Shown here in pieces: positions 33,987 through 43,756 of a DNA stretch of 64,000 bases (positions within the stretch are counted from its first letter, which is position 1; each line of letters begins with the position of its first letter). Both the position numbers and the translations under genes were made by a program. The notes under the pieces are model-generated. The model worked only from the letters and a program-made list of their open reading frames with translations. It was not told the origin of the DNA and did not search any database. This stretch comes from Chloroflexi bacterium TSY (lineage in GTDB: Bacteria; Chloroflexota; Anaerolineae; Caldilineales; Caldilineaceae): the NCBI GenBank assembly GCA_019217005.1, contig JAHBNG010000005.1, positions 124,001 to 188,000 on the forward strand. Direction: 5' to 3'.

Positions 33987-36900
33987 ATGTTGGCGAGAAT
34001 CGGCTCTTGTGTCTGTCAATTTGCCGGATGGACCACAACCAGCGTCCGGCGCTACTCTTATCGGATCGGTTACAGATTCATGATCTGTTGGATATTCATC
34101 ATGGGTGTCTTGTTGCTCGGTCCAATCATACCTGCGTTGGCTCAGGATGATGTGCCTACAAATGAGGCAAGACAGGCGGTTCAAAAAGCAACGAAAGGCA
34201 CGATTCCAAACCAGATTTATCCATCTTCCCATTTGTTTACGCAAATTAGCGCGCAGATGAGCAGCAAGCACCACAATCAGCCGGCTGTCATTCATGGATA
34301 TGTACTCCTGGCAGGTAACGCTGAACATGAATTCTGGGATATCTCCGACCCATATCATCCTGTGAGGCTCTCAGAGTTCAGAAGTCCACACAACGGCGGC
34401 GAAGCGGAATCTCATCAGATTTCCTTTGCCAAGTACTCAGATGGACGCCTCTTGCTGGCCACAACATCCGGACGCGGCATTGATCTCTGGGACATCACAG
34501 ACCCAAGCGCTCCACAGTTGTTGAACGCTCTGGTCCTTGCGGATATTCGCTATGGTGACAATACGGAAGCTGTTTGGGGTATCTCGTGGCAAGGAAATCA
34601 TATCTATGTTGGTGGTACGAACACCGGTTTACACATTGTTGATGCCACAGATCCCACCAATCCCACGGTCATCAATCGCATTCCGACAGCTACGTTTGGT
34701 AATGTGAGTGCGGGCCCTCTCTTCGCTGTCGGCAATCTACTTGTGATGACAACGCCCAAAAATTCTGCTGGGATTGTGACTTTGGATATCAGTGATCCAG
34801 AACGGCCATTCTTACTAGATGTTCTGGTTCCCACATCGAATACATCTTCATATATCGGTGGCTTTTATGGTCGCTATGCGACACTTCTCAGACCCTATCG
34901 TATCTATGATGTGACAACCGATCCGAGCCAAATCCAGGAAATTGGGCGCTTCAATGAACCCCATAGCGAATATGTCAGCTTTGGTGACGGGTATCTCTAC
35001 TTGGGGGAGCTAAGGGGAGGTACGGAGGGAATCTGGAAATACGATCTCACGAATCCAAATGAACCTTTGCTTGTCGGCCGAGTCGTGGGGCGGGATGCAC
35101 GTTGGGACGACCAATTTTCTGTGCCGGTTGGCAATCTGCTGATCGTCAGTGACGACCAACACGTGAATGGTTTTGTTGGCTCCTATGTGGCCGTTCATGA
35201 TACAGACCCTGATACTCAGCCACCTGAAGTTCTCTACACAAACCCCATCAACGGTGCGACGGAACAAGCGTTGACGACCCGCATCGCCCTTTCCTTCTCT
35301 GACCAGATTGAACTCTCATCGGTGAACAACCGATCGTTTACGGTACGACCCGTCGGCGGACAGCCGATTCATGGTCGCTGGGGGCTGAACCAGACGATCC
35401 TCAACTTCTGGCCCGATCACCCTTTACAACCCAATACGACTTACGAGGTGCGTCTACCAGCTGGTGGGATAGCAGATCTCGTCGGAAATGGAATAGACGA
35501 AGAGTTTATCTCGACATTTACCACAAAATCAACCTTAGACAATAGCCTGGGGCCAGACGAAGCATTTTCCTGCACACTCTTGCCGCCGGCACCGACAGCG
35601 GTCGGCATAACAGTCACCCTGTCGGCCACTGCTCTTGGTCCAACGACCACCTATTTATGGGATTTAGGAGATGGTAGCCAGGCTGTTGGTCAGAGGGTCA
35701 CTCATGTCTATGATAAACCAGGCCGATATCCGGTCGTCCTGACGGTCTCATCTGCGAATTTGTTGCAATCAGAAAGTTTTGAGGCAGAATCAGCTACTTT
35801 GAATGAACGCTGTGCAGCAACGCAGATTGTCCATCGTCCCTTGACTCAAGGCGGCCCCATGCACAGTACTACAATCTTTCTGGATGAGGCCGACAAGAAA
35901 GTTTGGGTGGTCAATCCCGATTCCAATAGCGTGACCGCTGTTGCAGCTGATTCCCTCTCTACCCTCTTTGAAGTGTCTGTCGGTAGGCGACCGCGGACAT
36001 TGGCAAAAGCCCCAGATGGCACGATTTGGGTTGTCAACGATCTTTCCCACAACATCTCCATTCTTGATGGTGTAGACGGTTCGCTTCTGGAGACGATACC
36101 GCTGCCATATGGTTCACAACCATATGGCATTGTCTTTGCCCCCGATGGCAGTGCGGCTTATGTAACCCTCCAAGCGCTCGGTTCCTTGGTCAAGATTGAC
36201 ACATCAAGCCGTTCGACTATCATGACAACTATTTTGCAGAATGAGAACCTCCGTGCCCAGCAAGGCTCGATACCCAAAGTGAGTGGTCTTGCGATCAGCC
36301 ACGATTCGACTCATATATTCGTGACTCGCTTCATTTCGCCCGATTCTGGTGGTGAGGTTTATCGAGTCGATGCATCGAGTATGACACTTCAAGCGACAGT
36401 GCCCTTGGCAAACGACCCTGGCCCAGACACACCAGACAGCGGACGTGGTATTCCCAACTATCTGGGTCCGATTACGATCAGCCCGGATGGCAGAAAAGCT
36501 TGGATTCCATCGAAGAAGGACAATATGGACCGAGGGCGCGCGCGTGATGGACAGGCGCTCACACACGATAGTATGGTGCGCCCGATTGTTTCGCAGATTG
36601 ATCTCTTGATGGATCGAGAAGATCTGAGTGCCCGCGTCGATCTGAACGACGCCGACTCGCCCGTTGCCGCTGCCTCCAGCCCACATGGTGATCTGCTCTT
36701 CGTGGCTCTTCAAGGCATTAATCGCGTGACGGTTCTGGATGCATACAGTGGTCTGGAGGTTGCTAGCATGGCGACTGGTCTGGCACCGCAGGGGTTGGCG
36801 TTGGGGTCGGATGGACGACTCTACGTGCAGAACTTTCTGGACCGTACACTTTCGGTCTTTGATGTGACGACTATTTTGGATGGCAGCGATCTGGTCGCTG

Positions 36901-38120
36901 ATTTGCTGGCAACGATCAAGCTCGTAGAGATCGAACCGTTAACGGACCAGATTTTGCAGGGCAAACAGATTTTTTATAACGCTGCGGACAGTCGAATGGG
37001 ATTGGAAGGCTATATAAGCTGCGCCAGTTGTCACATTGAGGGCGATCATGATGGGCGGGTTTGGGACTTTACTGATCGCGGTGAAGGGCTGCGTAATACG
37101 ATTTCGCTACTGGGCCGAGGCGGCGTCAAACATGGTCCATTGCATTGGACGGGCAACTTTGATGAGATTCAAGACTTTGAAAGTGATATACGTCTGCATT
37201 TTGACGGTACCGGATTTATCCCGAATTCAGCGTTCAATGTTGGCACGCGCCGCAACCCACTCGGCGATTCTAAAGTTGGCGTCAGTCCCGAACTTGATGC
37301 GTTGGCTGCTTACGTCTCTTCGCTCAAAAATATTCCAGCGAGTGCTCATCGAACTGCGAAGGGTAGATTGACACCATCTGCGCAGGCTGGTCGAGCCCTT
37401 TTTGTAGCCTTGAACTGTTCAACTTGTCACAGCGGCAACAACTATACTGACAGCGCATTGAATGTATGGCATGACGTTGGAACCATTCAGCCAACGTCTG
37501 GCAGTCGGATCGGCAGCGTTCTCCGTGGATTTGATACACCCACGCTCAAAGGGTTGGCGATAAGCGCGCCTTATTTGCACAATGGCTCCGCTGCAACCCT
37601 CTTCGATGTGATCAATCATCCGCAACATGGCAATGCCAGCGTGCTCAATTCATCGAGCAAAGGAGATCTCGCGGCATATCTGCTTTCAATCGATGAGAGC
37701 ATCGAACTCGGTTTAGGACAAGCTGTTCCGTATGAAGCAGAAGCCGCCTATCTATCTGGTGGCGTTGCTGCCAGGGCGAATCATTTCGGGTATTCTGATC
37801 TCGGCTATGTGGACTATCCAAACCATTCAGGAAGTCATGTGTTCAGCGAATGGTGGGTGCACTTGGATTCGTCAACGGTAGCTCAGTTGACGTTTCGCTA
37901 CGCAAACGGAGATATCATTGATCGTCCGCTGACGCTAATCATAAACGAACGGATTATCCAAACAGTTCACTTTGATCCAACGACATCCTGGGATCAGTGG
38001 CAAGACGTAACCATCGAACACGTGGCATTGACGGCTGGTCGCAATGCCGTTCGGCTGGTGGCAGATCATGACCTCGGTCCCAATATCGACTACCTCAGGT
38101 TGACTTCAGAAAGCGACTAG
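33987..38120 (+). CDS. Exported propeller / Ig / PKD / di-haem cytochrome c / CBM-like fusion protein
   Basis: A signal anchor (MICWIFIMGVLLLGPIIPALA) lies about 35 residues in. LVIVD-type propeller repeats (LWDITDPSAPQLLNAL, LHIVDATDPTNPTVINR, TLDISDPERPFLL) fill residues 80-410. A Big_5-type Ig domain follows (TNPINGATEQALTTRIALSF), then a PKD domain (TTYLWDLGDGSQA), then a YVTN propeller (KVWVVNPDSNSVTAV, TIWVVNDLSHNISIL). Two cytochrome c haem sites, CASCH near residue 1013 and CSTCH near 1145, follow in a MauG/peroxidase-like context (LGRGGVKHGPLHWTGNFDEI). The C-terminal 120 residues resemble a CBM6/35 jelly roll (YEAEAAYLSGG ... NIDYLRL). It is probably an extracellular redox protein. 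ATG at 33987 is used; a TTG at 33975 is also in frame. Confidence 0.8.
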   Translation: MLARIGSCVCQFAGWTTTSVRRYSYRIGYRFMICWIFIMGVLLLGPIIPALAQDDVPTNEARQAVQKATKGTIPNQIYPSSHLFTQISAQMSSKHHNQPAVIHGYVLLAGNAEHEFWDISDPYHPVRLSEFRSPHNGGEAESHQISFAKYSDGRLLLATTSGRGIDLWDITDPSAPQLLNALVLADIRYGDNTEAVWGISWQGNHIYVGGTNTGLHIVDATDPTNPTVINRIPTATFGNVSAGPLFAVGNLLVMTTPKNSAGIVTLDISDPERPFLLDVLVPTSNTSSYIGGFYGRYATLLRPYRIYDVTTDPSQIQEIGRFNEPHSEYVSFGDGYLYLGELRGGTEGIWKYDLTNPNEPLLVGRVVGRDARWDDQFSVPVGNLLIVSDDQHVNGFVGSYVAVHDTDPDTQPPEVLYTNPINGATEQALTTRIALSFSDQIELSSVNNRSFTVRPVGGQPIHGRWGLNQTILNFWPDHPLQPNTTYEVRLPAGGIADLVGNGIDEEFISTFTTKSTLDNSLGPDEAFSCTLLPPAPTAVGITVTLSATALGPTTTYLWDLGDGSQAVGQRVTHVYDKPGRYPVVLTVSSANLLQSESFEAESATLNERCAATQIVHRPLTQGGPMHSTTIFLDEADKKVWVVNPDSNSVTAVAADSLSTLFEVSVGRRPRTLAKAPDGTIWVVNDLSHNISILDGVDGSLLETIPLPYGSQPYGIVFAPDGSAAYVTLQALGSLVKIDTSSRSTIMTTILQNENLRAQQGSIPKVSGLAISHDSTHIFVTRFISPDSGGEVYRVDASSMTLQATVPLANDPGPDTPDSGRGIPNYLGPITISPDGRKAWIPSKKDNMDRGRARDGQALTHDSMVRPIVSQIDLLMDREDLSARVDLNDADSPVAAASSPHGDLLFVALQGINRVTVLDAYSGLEVASMATGLAPQGLALGSDGRLYVQNFLDRTLSVFDVTTILDGSDLVADLLATIKLVEIEPLTDQILQGKQIFYNAADSRMGLEGYISCASCHIEGDHDGRVWDFTDRGEGLRNTISLLGRGGVKHGPLHWTGNFDEIQDFESDIRLHFDGTGFIPNSAFNVGTRRNPLGDSKVGVSPELDALAAYVSSLKNIPASAHRTAKGRLTPSAQAGRALFVALNCSTCHSGNNYTDSALNVWHDVGTIQPTSGSRIGSVLRGFDTPTLKGLAISAPYLHNGSAATLFDVINHPQHGNASVLNSSSKGDLAAYLLSIDESIELGLGQAVPYEAEAAYLSGGVAARANHFGYSDLGYVDYPNHSGSHVFSEWWVHLDSSTVAQLTFRYANGDIIDRPLTLIINERIIQTVHFDPTTSWDQWQDVTIEHVALTAGRNAVRLVADHDLGPNIDYLRLTSESD

Positions 38121-38294
38121 CAATTTCCGCAGAACCAGTTGTTCCAACCCGTATCCATTTGAGAAGCGCCGTGTCATATGAGATGGAAAACCAAAAATGC
38201 TCTAGCGGGATAGACAAATTCAGACTCTGTCGTCCAGTTGGCGGCATGGTTTCCACAAATGTTGAATCACGATTCTACAGTCAGGAGAATGATT

Positions 38295-39287
38295 ATGAAG
38301 TTGAATACGGAATGGAAACGGTATTTTCTAAATGGACCTGCTGCTCTTGTTGTGGCGGCTGGACTTACCTATTCGTTTATGGTAACACCACAACTGGTGA
38401 ATGCGCAGGGAGCGCAAAGCTCCACGTTTGACAGCCCACTTGATGACGAAAAGGAAGATAATGATTCACACAGTGAGCGTGATAGCATTATTGATCTCTA
38501 TCGAACACATTTGGCAGACGCACTTGATATCACCATAGAGGAACTGCAAGCTGCGCAAGAATTGGCACGAGATAGCTCCGATGAAGAGGGCAGAAACCCG
38601 GAGCATTTGGCAGATGCGCTTGGTATAACGGTAGATGAACTACGGTCAGCGCGCTGGGAGGCAATATTATTAACCCTGGAGGATATGATCGAAGAGGACG
38701 AAATCGCCGAACCTGACGAGGATGAATCTCAGGACGACGCCATAGATGAGGATGAAGAGGCACCAGATGGTGACGAAGAGGAATTTGACGACGAAGAAGA
38801 GGAACCTTCAAACGAGGATGAATCTCAAGACGACGAAGAAATTCCAGGCGATGATGACGATGCTTCAGACGAGGATGATGAGGATCTAGATGCTGGCGAG
38901 GATGAATTTGAGGACGAGGAAGAGACTCCAGATGCTGACGAGGAATTTGAGGATGAGGGATCTTCAGATGAGGATGAAGAGACTCTAGACGCTGACGACG
39001 AGGAATTTGAGGATGAAGAAAAAGAGGAACCTTCAAACGAGGAAGAGCCACAGAACGAAGAAGATGAATCTCAAGACGACGAAGAAATTCCAGGCGATGA
39101 TGACGATGCTTCAGACGAGGATGATGAGGATCTAGATGCTGACGAGGATGAATTTGAGGATGACGAATCTTCAGATTTTGATTCTGACGAGATTCTGGAC
39201 ACAGAAGACGATGAGATTTCAGATACTGAGGACGAATTTGAGGATGAGGAATCTTCAGATTTTGATTCTGACGAAGATGAAAGTTAG
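38295..39287 (+). CDS. Exported Asp/Glu-rich protein with two helical 'LADALGIT' motifs
   Basis: MKLNTEWKRYFLNGPAALVV starts a signal peptide (cleavage likely after VNAQG). Two copies of a helical motif follow: HLADALDITIEELQAAQEL and HLADALGITVDELRSARWE. These are similar to short repeats found in Chloroflexota and actinobacterial secreted proteins. The last about 200 residues are nearly pure Asp/Glu with Ser and Pro. An 82-codon unit is repeated there with almost identical DNA (from 38817 and from 39063). AGGAG at 38283-38287 has proper spacing only to the ATG at 38295, so the longer start at 38238 is rejected. Function is unknown; cation binding is plausible. It follows the cytochrome fusion gene by 174 bases. 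Confidence 0.75.
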   Translation: MKLNTEWKRYFLNGPAALVVAAGLTYSFMVTPQLVNAQGAQSSTFDSPLDDEKEDNDSHSERDSIIDLYRTHLADALDITIEELQAAQELARDSSDEEGRNPEHLADALGITVDELRSARWEAILLTLEDMIEEDEIAEPDEDESQDDAIDEDEEAPDGDEEEFDDEEEEPSNEDESQDDEEIPGDDDDASDEDDEDLDAGEDEFEDEEETPDADEEFEDEGSSDEDEETLDADDEEFEDEEKEEPSNEEEPQNEEDESQDDEEIPGDDDDASDEDDEDLDADEDEFEDDESSDFDSDEILDTEDDEISDTEDEFEDEESSDFDSDEDES

Positions 39288-39359
39288 AACAATAGTAATG
39301 GCAAACGTCTGAAAGATACGCAGCAACAATAGCAATTGAATCTATTAGAATTCAGTAAT

Positions 39360-39401
39360 AATCTGACCGTGTCATATTATGTCATATGACACGGTCAGAT
39401 T
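39360..39401. terminator. Strong bidirectional terminator hairpin
   Basis: Perfect 18-base arms (AATCTGACCGTGTCATAT and its reverse complement) flank a 6-base loop, followed by a T-rich run (TGTTCTATTTTATAG). It sits between two convergent genes, the acidic protein on the plus strand and pncB on the minus strand. Confidence 0.75.
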
Positions 39402-39420
39402 GTTCTATTTTATAGTCACA

Positions 39421-39494
39421 TCATTTAAACTTCGTACTTTCGTCCGCAGTTCTGGCAGAGTAAAAAATGCTGCGAAAATACGGAGTTTAAGTGA
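39421..39494. repeat. Small palindromic repeat, diverged copy 3
   Basis: TCATTTAAACTTCGTA at the left pairs imperfectly with TACGGAGTTTAAGTGA at the right. It also shares GTCCGCAGTT with the copy at 3341-3403. It lies just after the pncB stop. Confidence 0.45.
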
Positions 39495-39502
39495 CTTCTC
39501 TA

Positions 39503-41053
39503 TTAAGGAAGACGCGCTTTAGCGTTTCGAATCAACTCTTGCTTCATTTTCCACAGCTTCGGTGTCAGCGAAACATGGTATGTATGTGGGTTCACCAAGC
39601 GGCGAACACCTGGATCATGATTTGCCATATCCATCTGTCGCAGCTCTCGAATTTCGTCCAAGGATGGTGAGTGATAGACGAGCTTCCCTTGATTGAGAAT
39701 GGGAACCAGCAGAGGTTCGATCTTGGACATTGAACCAGAAGGAAGTGTACGTTGCATATGTTGATTAATGGGGTGACGAAGAGTCTGCTCGTTATCAATG
39801 GTTAAGACCTCTTCCTGTAAACAGATCAGATCGGCTGTAGCCTTGCCACGCTCATCATAAATCCTGTAAGCCTCTTTCTGTCCAGGATTTGGAGTTTTGG
39901 CTGGCGTATTAGAAATTTTGATCGCTGAACGCCACTGGTTCTGATGTTGTACAGCGACAATTTTATAGACTCCACCAAGGGCTGGCTCTCCCCACGATGT
40001 AATGAGACGTGTCCCGACCCCGTAGACGAGACGATTGATTAGATGATCCACATCCAATCCCGCTTGGGGTGCTTCTTCTCGAATCTGGGTTAGAATCTGC
40101 CAAATGACCAATTCGTCCAGATCACCCGAGAGGACAATGCTCACGTCGGCAAAGCCAGCCTCATTCAGCATTTTGGCTGCTTGAATGGCTAGATGGGCAA
40201 GATCGCCAGAATCGAGTCGAATACCGACCGGTTTGTGCCCTTGGCGCTGCAACTCTTCAAACACGCTGATTGCGTTCGGAACACCACTCTCCAGCGTGTC
40301 AACTGTATCGACGAGCAATAGACAGTCCGTGGGATAGACATCTGCATACGCTCGAAATGCTCCCAACTCGCCCTCACCCAATGCCATAAAAAGCTGCACC
40401 AGACTGTGAGCATGGGTGCCTTTGGGAGGCAAACCCAGCACATGTGAAATACCCGCGTTGGATGAGAAGCTTGCCCCCCCAATCAGTGCAGCACGTGAAC
40501 CGGCATTGGCACCTCGTTCATGACCACGACGCAAGCCAAATTCTAAGATGGGACGTCCAAGTGAACTGTCCACCATGCGGGCGGCTTTTGTTGCGATGAG
40601 AGTCTGGTAATTGAGGTAATTGAGGAGAGATGTTTCCAAGATTTGGGCCATGGCCAGCGGCCCCTCGACGATGGTGAGCGGTACATGGGGATGAACCAAA
40701 CGTCCTTCGGGAATCGCACGAAGATCAAGTCCGTTGAAGGTGGCTTCGGTGCGAAACCAGTTTAGGAAGTCTTCTGCAAAGAGTGGATTGCCAGCATTAT
40801 CATTCATGTGGCGCATCCGATCAATTTCTTCATCGCCGACTTTTACGTTCTGAATCCATTCGACGAGCCATTCCAACCCAGCATTGACGCAATAACCTGC
40901 TTGATGGCTTCCGTAGTCAGGATAACGTCGAAAGAAGTGATCGAATTGGGCTAGTGTTTCATGGAGTCCATAACGGAAATAAAGTTGCGCCATGGTCAAT
41001 TGATATTGGTCGGTGAAGAGAATGCCTTCGGCAAGGCGTTGCTTTTTATTCAT
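39503..41053 (-). CDS. pncB: Nicotinate phosphoribosyltransferase
   Basis: This 516-residue enzyme makes nicotinate mononucleotide from nicotinate and PRPP in NAD salvage. Visible family segments are [20 protein letters not shown] at the N-terminus (Tyr-Gln-Leu-Thr), [20 protein letters not shown] with the active-site region, [32 protein letters not shown], and [20 protein letters not shown] for phosphate binding. [22 protein letters not shown] closes the barrel. The length fits type-I bacterial enzymes. The start (ATGAATAAAAAG) lies 103 bases from an IS end, so its promoter may be affected by the IS. Confidence 0.92.
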   Translation of the reverse strand: MNKKQRLAEGILFTDQYQLTMAQLYFRYGLHETLAQFDHFFRRYPDYGSHQAGYCVNAGLEWLVEWIQNVKVGDEEIDRMRHMNDNAGNPLFAEDFLNWFRTEATFNGLDLRAIPEGRLVHPHVPLTIVEGPLAMAQILETSLLNYLNYQTLIATKAARMVDSSLGRPILEFGLRRGHERGANAGSRAALIGGASFSSNAGISHVLGLPPKGTHAHSLVQLFMALGEGELGAFRAYADVYPTDCLLLVDTVDTLESGVPNAISVFEELQRQGHKPVGIRLDSGDLAHLAIQAAKMLNEAGFADVSIVLSGDLDELVIWQILTQIREEAPQAGLDVDHLINRLVYGVGTRLITSWGEPALGGVYKIVAVQHQNQWRSAIKISNTPAKTPNPGQKEAYRIYDERGKATADLICLQEEVLTIDNEQTLRHPINQHMQRTLPSGSMSKIEPLLVPILNQGKLVYHSPSLDEIRELRQMDMANHDPGVRRLVNPHTYHVSLTPKLWKMKQELIRNAKARLP

Positions 41054-41156
41054 AGGTTGTCACAAAGAACAGGATTTTATATTGCGGTTATGATGAAAAC
41101 AACCCCAATCTTATCATTCATGGGCATATACGTTATAATTAACATCATTCATAAAA

Positions 41157-42653
41157 CTTTACTTTCTGGTAAAAGAAAAGAGATGAGGTGAGAAATGTGA
41201 CAAAAAGCGGTTAGCAGTTCATCCTAAAGGTAGAGAACCCAAAAAGGAGGAAGGAATGCTAACCGCGCCAGAAATAACTATAGCAGTACTGATGAATGTA
41301 TTGCAAGTAACGCCGATGGGAACAAACGTAAATGTAATGCGTCTGATGTGGGCAATGCTGAATGGGTCGTTTCTGAAAAGTCGAGGAGCAATCCATAGCG
41401 CATTGAAAGAAAGCGGGTTTGAAGATGAGGAGCTCCGGCGAAGCTGGTGGAGCTTTCGATATGGATCATGGGATATCACAAGTCTGCTGGGGTCGTGGCA
41501 AGAAGAAGTGGAAAGGGAATGGGAGGCAAAAAAGTTAGAAGGGTACCGAGTGAAAAGCATAGATATCACAGGGTTCTGGCGACCGAAGCTGCAAGGAAAG
41601 TGAACCGACTCTATAACTCAACGGCTCGTCGGGCATTGCCCGCGCTCATCTTTGGAGTGATGATAAGCTCGGGGGAGATAGGCGGGAAGCGAGTGCCACT
41701 GCTCAAGGCAATCATGAGATGCACGGTTGGAACAAAGGAAAGTGAGTTTCGGAAAAAGCTGCTGACAGAGACGAAGAAATCACTGGAGTCAGACGAAGTG
41801 GCGGTGGTCGATGCCGGGTTTACAATCAGAGAAATGCTAGAAAGCGGCATAGACCGATTTGTCCTGCGGGAAGCGATTAACTGCACAGCGCGCCGCAATG
41901 AGTTGCCCAAACGCAAAGAAAAAGGCAGACCACCTGAATATGGTGATATTGTGCGACCGCTCTCTCGCAGCTATAAGGGAAAGCGACTCGAGGCTACAAC
42001 TCCGGACTCGTCTGGTCGCTTTCTCTATAGTGGTCGCCTGATTTGCTATCAAGCATGGCACAATCTCGTCCCCAGAACAACCAAGGTGGATACAGCCAAC
42101 CGTACCTACTCGATTTACGTCATTCAGGATCCGGCCTACAACACACCTTTGGTTTTGGCGACCGTTATGACTTTGCAGCCTGAAACCATTTATCTTGTCT
42201 ACCTGGAACGCTGGCCTGTTGAACATCCCCCCTTGGCTTCCAAGCAGATGATTGGCTTACATCGTCAATTTGTTCATGCCGATGAGGCTTGTTTCCGCTT
42301 ACCTGAACTGGGGCTGCTGGCTGGCAATCTTCTTTCCCATTTAGCCGCTTCTCTTCCTCCCATACCGACTGGCTACTGGGATCGAGAGCCTCAATCCACT
42401 CCCGGCAGGCTGCGCCGTGTTCTCTCGAGTGCTCTTTTTCCAACTCCTGACCAACTCGACCCTGACTTTCGGAAAAAGGCCTCGGTTTCACACCATTTCC
42501 CTAAAGGCGTTCTCGCTCATCGCCGCCTCAATGCCGCTGCTTAAACTAGCCGAGCACTATTTTTACATTTTATCCCGTTTTTTCAGGGTGGATTCTTTTT
42601 TCCGCCCCTTTCGGTTTGCCCTTTGTCACTCAAGCCTTTACCAGAAAGTAAAG
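41157..42653 (+). mobile_element. IS element copy 2 (1,497 bp), best preserved
   Basis: The terminal inverted repeats are CTTTACTTTCTGGTAAA and complement, flanked by TAAAA direct repeats (41152-41156 and 42654-42658), a 5-base target duplication as for copy 1. It lies between the divergent pncB and Uma2 genes. It is the least damaged of the three copies and serves as a reference for the others. Confidence 0.9.
41256..42544 (+). CDS. DDE transposase, two overlapping frames (possible -1 frameshift)
   Basis: The first frame (41256-41603) starts behind AAAGGAGGAAGGA and stops at GGA-AAG-TGA. A second frame, open to 42544, encodes the rest (KVNRLYNSTARRALPALIFG onward). A slip of -1 on A-AAG at 41597-41600 would join them into one protein of about 429 residues, the same sequence that copy 1 encodes at this point without a slip. 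Candidate DDE residues are in SIDITGFW, VVDAGFTIREML and LERWPVEHPPLASKQM. The fold suggests the IS4/IS701 superfamily; the exact family is not sure. It may be active if frameshifting occurs, otherwise it is a simple one-base pseudogene. Confidence 0.75.
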
Positions 42654-42670
42654 TAAAAAGGAGTGTAAAG

Positions 42671-43603
42671 ATGACACAGACATCGATCAAAGCCGAGAGA
42701 AACGAATCTTTGGTTGAAACAAGTGTTGGAACAGCGAATGGTCAGACAACGATTCTGAACGGGACAGATGCACCACAACTTGACGTTGTTTTGCGCGAAG
42801 ATGCGCCCGATGATGGACGCCATGTTTCATTGGAGGAATATTGGGAAACTTGGTACGAGTATGGGGATGTTAGTTACGAATGGAACAACGGACGACTGGA
42901 GGCAAAACCTTTGACCACAAAGACACAGTATTGCCTCTTCAGATGGTTTGTGATGTTGCTTGAGCAATATGAGCAAACGGTTCAGCAAGTCGATGTAATG
43001 GGATTGGAAACAGGTTTCAAGATGGAGGTCCCTGATCCTGACAACCCTGATACACTCAAAACAGTCGTGCGCAAACCTGATGTTGCCGTTATTCGACATG
43101 ATAATCAGATTCAGTGGGGAGAGGGAGAACGTTCTTACAAAGGGATCTGCAATGTTTGCGTCGAATCTATATCTGATTCTGCCCCCAGCGAAATTCTCCG
43201 CGATACGGAGGGAAAATATGAAGAATATTTGTTTGCTGGCGTACAAGAGTATTACATTCTTGATCCAGAAAACGAACATATGCATTTTTATGAGCGTACA
43301 GAGACAGGTTCCTATCGGGAGATGACGCCTACGGATGATGGTATTATCCGCTCGAAAGAACTGCCCGGCTTTCAGTTTCGTTTGAAGGATCTTCACAGCC
43401 TACCTACGTTAGAAAGGCTCGCTCTGGATGAAGTCTATCAAGGTTATATTTTACTTCACTATCAAGCAGCGGAAGAGCGAGCCGAACAAGCGGAAGAGCG
43501 AGCTGAACAGGCAGAAGAGAAGATGGAGATTGAGCGTCAGCGGGCAGAACGTTATGAGGCCATGCTACGTGAATTAGGTGTCTCAGTCGACGATGACAGT
43601 TGA
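42671..43603 (+). CDS. Uma2 family (DUF820) PD-(D/E)XK-like protein with coiled-coil tail
   Basis: This 310-residue protein has the Uma2 core: SLEEYWETWYEYGDVSYEWNNGRLEAKP (N-terminal Glu), RKPDVAVIRHD (catalytic Asp), an ICNVCVESISDSAPSEILRD strand where most members have 'VEVLSPST', KYEEYLFAGVQEYYILDPEN, and a C-terminal heptad region (ERAEQAEERAEQAEEKMEIE). Such genes occur in many copies in Chloroflexota and Cyanobacteria; nuclease action is predicted, not shown. AAGGAG at 42657-42662 is at ideal spacing to the ATG at 42671. That site starts right after the IS right end, so any promoter must lie in or across the IS. Confidence 0.85.
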   Translation: MTQTSIKAERNESLVETSVGTANGQTTILNGTDAPQLDVVLREDAPDDGRHVSLEEYWETWYEYGDVSYEWNNGRLEAKPLTTKTQYCLFRWFVMLLEQYEQTVQQVDVMGLETGFKMEVPDPDNPDTLKTVVRKPDVAVIRHDNQIQWGEGERSYKGICNVCVESISDSAPSEILRDTEGKYEEYLFAGVQEYYILDPENEHMHFYERTETGSYREMTPTDDGIIRSKELPGFQFRLKDLHSLPTLERLALDEVYQGYILLHYQAAEERAEQAEERAEQAEEKMEIERQRAERYEAMLRELGVSVDDDS

Positions 43604-43613
43604 CAGTATATCT

Positions 43614-43750
43614 GAGTCTGTACCACAAAGTGCGTAAATGGATATGGTCACCAGAGTATGGAACGCTTGTTTACACACTTTCGAACAGACTGGTGTGTCC
43701 CAAGGTGTGTAAACAGAGACCGCTACGGTTACACACTTTGGGACACACTT
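43614..43750. repeat. Two tandem palindromic elements (GTGTACCACAAAGTG family)
   Basis: The first unit (43614-43691) has arms GAGTCTGTACCACAAAGTGC and TTACACACTTTCGAACAGAC. The second (43692-43750) has GGTGTGTCCCAAGGTGTGTA and TTACACACTTTGGGACACAC. Both relate to the element at 33840-33918. They fill the gap between two convergent genes and could end transcription. Confidence 0.65.
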
Positions 43751-43756
43751 CCATAT

